A stretch of DNA of 64,000 nucleotides from Chitinophagaceae bacterium (lineage in GTDB: Bacteria > Bacteroidota > Bacteroidia > Chitinophagales > Chitinophagaceae): contig JAMLHK010000001.1 of assembly GCA_023957155.1 (NCBI GenBank), positions 1 to 64,000 of the forward strand, written 5' to 3'. The notes beneath the pieces were generated by a model. The model did no database searches. It was not told where the DNA came from and saw only the letters and a list, made by a program, of their open reading frames with translations. How positions within the stretch are numbered: position 1 is the first letter of the stretch; each line of letters starts with the position of its first letter. The position numbers and the translations under genes were made by a program. Shown here in pieces: positions 60,901-64,000 of the stretch.

Positions 60901-61373
60901 ACCCCTTCCAATGGTTCTTTGTTTGTATTGGTCACCCTGCCGCTCAGGCTGATGTCTGCCGGAGGTGGTGGCACAAGGGTTACATCATGTATTCCCGTTT
61001 CTACTGATGCCGCCTTTACTACGATCAATTGCTTATCTATCGTATACGTTAAGGACTGATCCCGCAGGCATTCGCTCATTACATCGTCAATACTTGCATC
61101 TTTTATGGTAAAAGACACCGGCCTCGTTTTTTTCAGAACCCCTTCATCCCACAGGAAGGAGTAGCCGGTTTGTTTTTTGATTTGATTAAAGACCTGTTTT
61201 AGTGTACTGTTCTTCACAGAAAGACTGATCTGTTGAGAGTAGACCCGGGCACTCACCTGTATACAGAGTGCAAAAAGCAGGATGATGGTCAACTTCATAA
61301 TTAACAGTGTTTTGGAGAATACCTTCCCCCATGGCGAAGGAAGCCACGGAAGGTCACAAAAGAAAATTTGCAT
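57927..61373 (-). CDS. SusC/RagA TonB-dependent transporter with STN signalling domain (locus 3)
   Basis: 1148 residues. A 25-residue extension precedes the alternative Met26 (MKLTIILLFALCIQVSA signal). STN domain about 47-120 ('TLKQVFNQIKKQTGYSFLWD'), carboxypeptidase-like domain about 140-215, 'VVAIGYGTAKK' TonB-box region, plug with 'YVIDGIPLENTDLNIINPSD' and 'ILKDASSAAIYGSRGSNGVV', and a long barrel ending 'ITLGLRVNL'. The signal-transducing partner FecR is upstream. The susC/susD/GH92 part of the locus looks more A+T-rich than loci 1 and 2. Confidence 0.95.
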   Translation of the reverse strand: MQIFFCDLPWLPSPWGKVFSKTLLIMKLTIILLFALCIQVSARVYSQQISLSVKNSTLKQVFNQIKKQTGYSFLWDEGVLKKTRPVSFTIKDASIDDVMSECLRDQSLTYTIDKQLIVVKAASVETGIHDVTLVPPPPADISLSGRVTNTNKEPLEGVSVTVKSTQIGTTTNADGRFLLSVPSANVELVFSFVGMQTQQVSVKNQNFIKVIMETDIVGFEEVVAIGYGTAKKSDLTSAITKITAKDIKDRSKTNVMQSLAGKAAGIQILQTDGAAGFSPTVRVRGIASITAGTNPLYVIDGIPLENTDLNIINPSDVESIEILKDASSAAIYGSRGSNGVVIITTKSGKKGKTRVDFNYERGMSKVSRHIDMMDSQEYINFYIDARNNSWILAGGNISDPNSVRPSNFRIPPEFLENPAQFENTDWQDVVFRTGVTNNATLSVDGGNEKTSFSLSAGVFSEKGIIDNNNFNRFSLRSNINHEIIPKLSVGANVLLTKINEVPNVATGLGYHTVGKDGAVSAALQNVPIFPVYNENGNIGPYDPNSEWNRFVPYGLNFFHSYVLTRQMERKMKSFNSLSTVYLKWDFLDDFSFRTNFSAKIYNSQFDLYQYNLAGYGWNQNPPARGSYSDNYQYNWISENTISYKKHVGSHSINAFVGYSAQKNYANGNSITATDFPNDKVHTLNAAKTISKFSAEASQWALLSYIGRINYSYDSKYLLTTTLRRDGSSRFGSNTRWGYFPSASVAWKISQEDFYHSSKMNNLKLRLSYGVTGNNQIDNYGSIGLLNQTQYAWGENASSGLYIGSISNPDLKWEKTGQWDLGVDMGLFDSRVYIELDYYHSITRDMLLNVPVPSITGFTQQLTNIGKVKNQGVEVLISTKNINQSFKWNTDFNISLNRSKVLKLGNDGSPIYINNWGTTKTEIGQPIANFYGYIFDGVFMNQEEVNNYPHTSATTPGDPKIRDVNGDKIIDENDRTVIGNAQPDFIFGLTNTLSYKNFDFSITLQGQYGNEIMNSQTRFSKFYNGGRNQYAIVNNYWKSESDPGDGKIFKPMVNYNGLQTAFSTYWVEDGSFLRIRNVQIGYNIPSKLFSWSAFSSARLYLSAENLFVFTSYIGFDPENSVYSSGINIGNDYGASPMPRTITLGLRVNL

Positions 61374-61380
61374 ACTTTTG
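61373..61380 (+). promoter_or_regulatory. Predicted antisense -7 box at the susC start codon (locus 3)
   Basis: TACTTTTG at 61373-61380, at the same place relative to the susC ATG as in loci 1 and 2. A -33 TTG at the expected 19-base spacing is absent here (AGG at 61351-61353), so the promoter is less certain. Confidence 0.35.
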
Positions 61381-61385
61381 TACAG

Positions 61386-61476
61386 TTTTGGGTTAATGAA
61401 TAAACAGTTCAGACAATTGTTTTTACCTGACTCAATTCCTGCCGGATCCCGGAGCGAACGGGGTCTGGCTTTTTAA
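61386..61476 (+). ncRNA. Predicted cis-antisense RNA of the susC leader, DonS-like (locus 3)
   Basis: About 90 nt from the -7 box to the T-tract after the hairpin at 61441-61469. It shares sequence with the locus 2 RNA and, in the middle, with locus 1 (AATTGTTTTTACC against AATTGTTTTTTAG). Distance from box to hairpin is 60 bases, against 57-60 in the others. Ends are estimates. Confidence 0.45.
61441..61474 (+). terminator. Intrinsic terminator, antisense to susC leader (locus 3)
   Basis: 11-pair stem, GCCGGATCCCG (61441-61451) with CGGGGTCTGGC (61459-61469), loop GAGCGAA, then TTTTT. Pairs G44:U66 and U47:G63 (within 614xx) hold only in plus-strand RNA. No T-run follows in the sense direction. 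Confidence 0.65.
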
Positions 61477-61647
61477 TTGGCCGGGGGTTATGGTTCTTTA
61501 GTTTAATTTCATGTTTGTATATTATTATAAAACGATAACTATTCACCAGGGTTGTCAGGTTGCAAGGTTTAGGGCACGTAGACGTTTGTCATTTCATGAC
61601 GTTACACTATCAGCAGAACCCTAAACTATAAACTTCCAAACTATAAA

Positions 61648-62841
61648 CTATTCCGTCCCCACAATCACTTTTCCTCCCTCAAGCCGGCAGTTCACCTCGT
61701 TTTCCCTGAGCGCTTCCAACATTCTCGACAGCGGAATGTCCCTGCTGATGCTACCGCCAAATGCCTTGTTTGCGATTTTTGTTTTATAAATTACTTCTAC
61801 ATTATACCAACGGCTTATCTGGTTCATCAGGCTCGTCAACCGGGTACCATCCAATACAAACTGTCCGTTCAGCCACGCTATCACATCCCCGGTATCCGTA
61901 TCGTCAGCAATGCTTATTTTCCCTTCGCTGCGGGTAATCACCGCCTGCTGACCGGGTGCCAGCAAAGCAGACTGCCCATTGTGCTTTACGGATACCCTTC
62001 CTTCCAGCAGGGTTACCCTTAAAGAAGGCTCATCCTGATAGGTATTGATGTTGAAGCGGGTACCCAATACCGTTACTTCCGTGTTTTCTTTTATCACAAT
62101 AAAAGGCTGCTTCGCATTATGCGCTACTTCTAAATAGGCTTCTCCTGTTATCTCCACCTTTCTTTCTTTCCCTGAAAAATAAGTAGGATATCTAAGCGTG
62201 CTTTCCGAATTCAGCCACACTTTCGTGCCGTCTGAAAGTGTAATACCCACTATTTTACTGCCCCGGGGGTTCTCCAGCATATTGAACAAAGGAGCTTCTC
62301 CCGCTCCGGCTCCCTCTACTTTATAAGCAATTTCCCCGTCTGCTGATTTTACCAGGCGCACCTGCCCCTGTGTGGCCATTACACCGTTATGTGCACTGTC
62401 TAATATTATCTTCTCGCCGCTGGCAAGGGTAAGCACCGCGTTGTTAGCTGACGGAGCAGCAACATCAGCCGCCTGTGCAAGTGCCTCTTCATGAGAAGGA
62501 TAAGAATGGGTTGAGGTCCGGTATACCCAATAGCTGCCGATCAGCAAAAGCACAGAGGCTGCCACACTCCAGTATAGCCTGCGTCTGAACGCGGGTTGAT
62601 CCCTTTCCTGTTCCCGCATGCCTGCACGAAGCTTCTGACTGCCCTTTTCCTGGTCAATCTCTAAGAAAGCATTGAACTCCCGTGTCAGTTGTATGTCATC
62701 AGTCAGTTCAACAAATAAACTTTCATTTTCAGGCGATTCCTCTCTCCATGCATTCAACCATCCTCTTTCTTCCTCTGTTAGTTCACCTTTCAGATATTTT
62801 ATTATCAATGCTTCGATACCGGTGTAATGATCAGGCTTCAT
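61648..62841 (-). CDS. FecR-type anti-sigma factor (locus 3)
   Basis: 397 residues. Cytoplasmic region 1-88 ('IIKYLKGELTEEERGWLNAW'), membrane segment about 89-107, FecR domain ('NPRGSKIVGITLSDGTKVWL', 'ITGEAYLEVAHN', 'VTVLGTRFNINTYQDE') and C-terminal DUF4974 ('FGGSISRDIPLSRMLEALRE'). It pairs with the sigma factor 279 bases upstream. A short direct repeat built from AAACTAT lies across its 3' end (61622-61650). Confidence 0.93.
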   Translation of the reverse strand: MKPDHYTGIEALIIKYLKGELTEEERGWLNAWREESPENESLFVELTDDIQLTREFNAFLEIDQEKGSQKLRAGMREQERDQPAFRRRLYWSVAASVLLLIGSYWVYRTSTHSYPSHEEALAQAADVAAPSANNAVLTLASGEKIILDSAHNGVMATQGQVRLVKSADGEIAYKVEGAGAGEAPLFNMLENPRGSKIVGITLSDGTKVWLNSESTLRYPTYFSGKERKVEITGEAYLEVAHNAKQPFIVIKENTEVTVLGTRFNINTYQDEPSLRVTLLEGRVSVKHNGQSALLAPGQQAVITRSEGKISIADDTDTGDVIAWLNGQFVLDGTRLTSLMNQISRWYNVEVIYKTKIANKAFGGSISRDIPLSRMLEALRENEVNCRLEGGKVIVGTE

Positions 62842-63043
62842 GCAAAAATGGTTATAGCAAAAAACGATATAAGTCCTCTCTATTTATTCCTCTCTATGTT
62901 AAAACGGGGGATAGTGGGTTTTGTCAAAAAGAAAAACTGACTTTCTTTGAAAATGCGGCTATCGTTAGGTGAATAGTGAAACGACAAACGGGAGAAAATA
63001 CAGGTTACAAGGGCGCAAGGGTGTAAGATACATGAAATTTTCC

Positions 63044-63106
63044 CTGAAACCTGCAACCTGTGACATGAAACCTGTGACTTGTAACTTGCAACCTGTGATC
63101 TGCACC
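63044..63106. repeat. Degenerate heptamer tandem repeat (9 units) downstream of sigma gene
   Basis: CTGAAAC-CTGCAAC, CTGTGAC, ATGAAAC, CTGTGAC, TTGTAAC, TTGCAAC, CTGTGAT, CTGCACC: nine 7-base units without gaps. It starts 14 bases beyond the sigma stop and lies between the sigma and fecR genes. The same unit and the same last heptamer occur at 38027-38061. From 62842 to 63043 no gene is seen. Confidence 0.75.
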
Positions 63107-63120
63107 CCGCCTGCCCTGAT

Positions 63121-63693
63121 CTATATAATCCCCATGATACAATGGATCATTCTTTTTACCAGCGCAGTGCGTAATAGCTGGATGGCGCGTGATTTTTGTG
63201 AGGTGACGTTCGAAACGGAAATATTCAGCTCATCAGCAATGTCCCTGCTTTTTAAACCCCGTATTACACTGAGCTTAAAAACATTCCTGCACTGGTGGGG
63301 CAGCTTTTCCATTTCTTCATAAATATGCCGGAGCATTTCGGCGCGGGTTGTTTCCATATCTGTATTCTGCTCAACCGGATCAGCTAAAACCTGAAGCTCT
63401 TTCTGCATATCGCGGATCTTTCTTTCCGCTCTTAAATGATCCACGCAGGCATTTCTCGTTGTGAGGTACAGGAAACCCTTTATATTCTGTACACTCTCCA
63501 TCTTTTCCCTGTTATTCCAGAGTTTGGAGAAACTTTCGATAACGATATCTTCCGCTTCTTCCTGGTTCTTAAGGATGCGCATCGCAAAAAAAACCAGTGC
63601 CCGGTAATATTGGGTAAATAACCCGTCAAGCGCCTGTTGCTGTCCATTGTTCAGGCTGAACACAATATTAGTATGGTTGCTGGATGATGTCAT
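63121..63693 (-). CDS. ECF RNA polymerase sigma factor (locus 3)
   Basis: 190 residues. Region 2 'ILKNQEEAEDIVIESFSKLW' near 41-60; region 4 'LPHQCRNVFKLSVIRGLKSR' and 'DIADELNISVSNVTSQKSRA'. FecR-partnered sigma factor that starts locus 3. Its promoter region (63708-63881) is duplicated in front of the sulfatase at 48571. Confidence 0.93.
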   Translation of the reverse strand: MTSSSNHTNIVFSLNNGQQQALDGLFTQYYRALVFFAMRILKNQEEAEDIVIESFSKLWNNREKMESVQNIKGFLYLTTRNACVDHLRAERKIRDMQKELQVLADPVEQNTDMETTRAEMLRHIYEEMEKLPHQCRNVFKLSVIRGLKSRDIADELNISVSNVTSQKSRAIQLLRTALVKRMIHCIMGII

Positions 63694-63707
63694 CTATCAA
63701 AACGGCA

Positions 63708-63881
63708 AGGTCTCTTTTCAAAAATAGGCCAAAAATTTTTAACCCTGCAATATCTGATTGATGATTGAATAAGGTATTTCAGATTACCGGAGCAGGGGCG
63801 CCTGTAAAACACGGGATATACCCGTACAAAAAAGGCCAGGTTAAATGCCTGTCCTTTTTATGGGACTGATCAAAAAGTCCT
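63708..63881 (-). repeat. Promoter region of sigma gene, duplicated at 50104-50300
   Basis: Collinear with the sulfatase upstream region; the proximal 80 bases are nearly identical. The distal end carries a hairpin (GGACT...AGTCC, 63864-63881). The last 119 bases of the window (63882-64000) show no gene. Confidence 0.8.
63719..63750 (-). promoter_or_regulatory. Predicted promoter of the locus 3 sigma gene
   Basis: Minus strand: TTG (63750-63748), 21 bases, TATTTTTG (63726-63719), about 25 bases before the ATG at 63693. The elements are conserved in the duplicate at 50115-50146. Confidence 0.5.
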
Positions 63882-64000
63882 TATCTGACATTGCCGCTAC
63901 AGCACCCTTATTTTTTTAGTGATTTAAGTTTATATCAGGAAACAAAAGAGTCATCAAAAAATATGTTGAATTTTTAATGATTTTTTTTCGGGGCAGAATG

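Noticed and set aside
63044-63106. CRISPR array
   Set aside because: Units are 7 bases without spacers; no cas genes. No CRISPR repeat-spacer pattern was seen anywhere in the window.

Overview
The window comes from a Bacteroidota genome, most likely a Chitinophagaceae-type soil or plant-associated glycan degrader. The evidence is three SusC/SusD pairs, each with an ECF sigma factor and a FecR anti-sigma factor (all three SusC proteins carry the N-terminal signalling domain), many lipoprotein and Tat-type signal peptides, A-rich ribosome-binding regions and TAnnTTTG-type promoters. All but one of the credible genes are on the minus strand, so the loci are read from right to left. There are no tRNA or rRNA genes and no CRISPR array.

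Locus 1 (13799 down to 1): sigma, FecR, SusC, SusD, a hairpin-rich spacer, a GMC oxidoreductase with its Tat-exported small subunit, a Tat-signal remnant of a lost gene, a NodB-type deacetylase, a ceramidase-like hydrolase and a PVC-type cytochrome-like lipoprotein cut by the window start. Locus 2 (about 46623 down to 14174): a five-gene block of lipoproteins and beta-propeller proteins, a sigma factor, a GH28-like protein, FecR, SusC, SusD, an alpha-galactosidase-like protein, a sialate O-acetylesterase, a NodB-like protein, a Gfo/Idh/MocA oxidoreductase, a DUF1080 protein, a hydroxypyruvate-isomerase-like protein, a cytochrome c lipoprotein and a sulfatase. Two near-identical IS200/IS605-type (Y1) transposase units in direct orientation frame its core, and one of them lies between the sigma and FecR genes. 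Locus 3 (63693 down to 50850): sigma, FecR, SusC, SusD, GH92, ROK kinase, GmhA-type isomerase and a FucP-like transporter. A plus-strand Gfo/Idh/MocA gene and a second sulfatase lie between loci 2 and 3.

How they may work together (inference): each SusC signals through FecR to its sigma factor to induce its locus. Surface and periplasmic sulfatases, esterases and glycosidases trim a decorated polysaccharide. The GMC pair, Gfo/Idh/MocA proteins, DUF1080 and isomerase-like protein fit the oxidative '3-keto-glycoside' route of glycan cleavage. Locus 3 looks like a mannoside import and phosphorylation unit.

The most interesting signal is in the three fecR-susC gaps. Each carries, on the strand opposite to the genes, a TACTTTTR promoter-like box exactly at the susC start codon and, about 60 bases later, a strong hairpin plus T-tract. 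The G:U pairs of the hairpins are valid only in plus-strand RNA. This predicts three homologous ~90-nt cis-antisense RNAs, resembling the DonS-type RNAs of Bacteroides polysaccharide loci. Other points of note are a transposase unit that carries a copy of the DUF1080 3' end, a duplicated sigma-factor promoter region in front of a sulfatase, a sigma/anti-sigma pair split by an insertion, heptamer arrays just downstream of two sigma genes, and a LamG domain interrupted by a beta-propeller.
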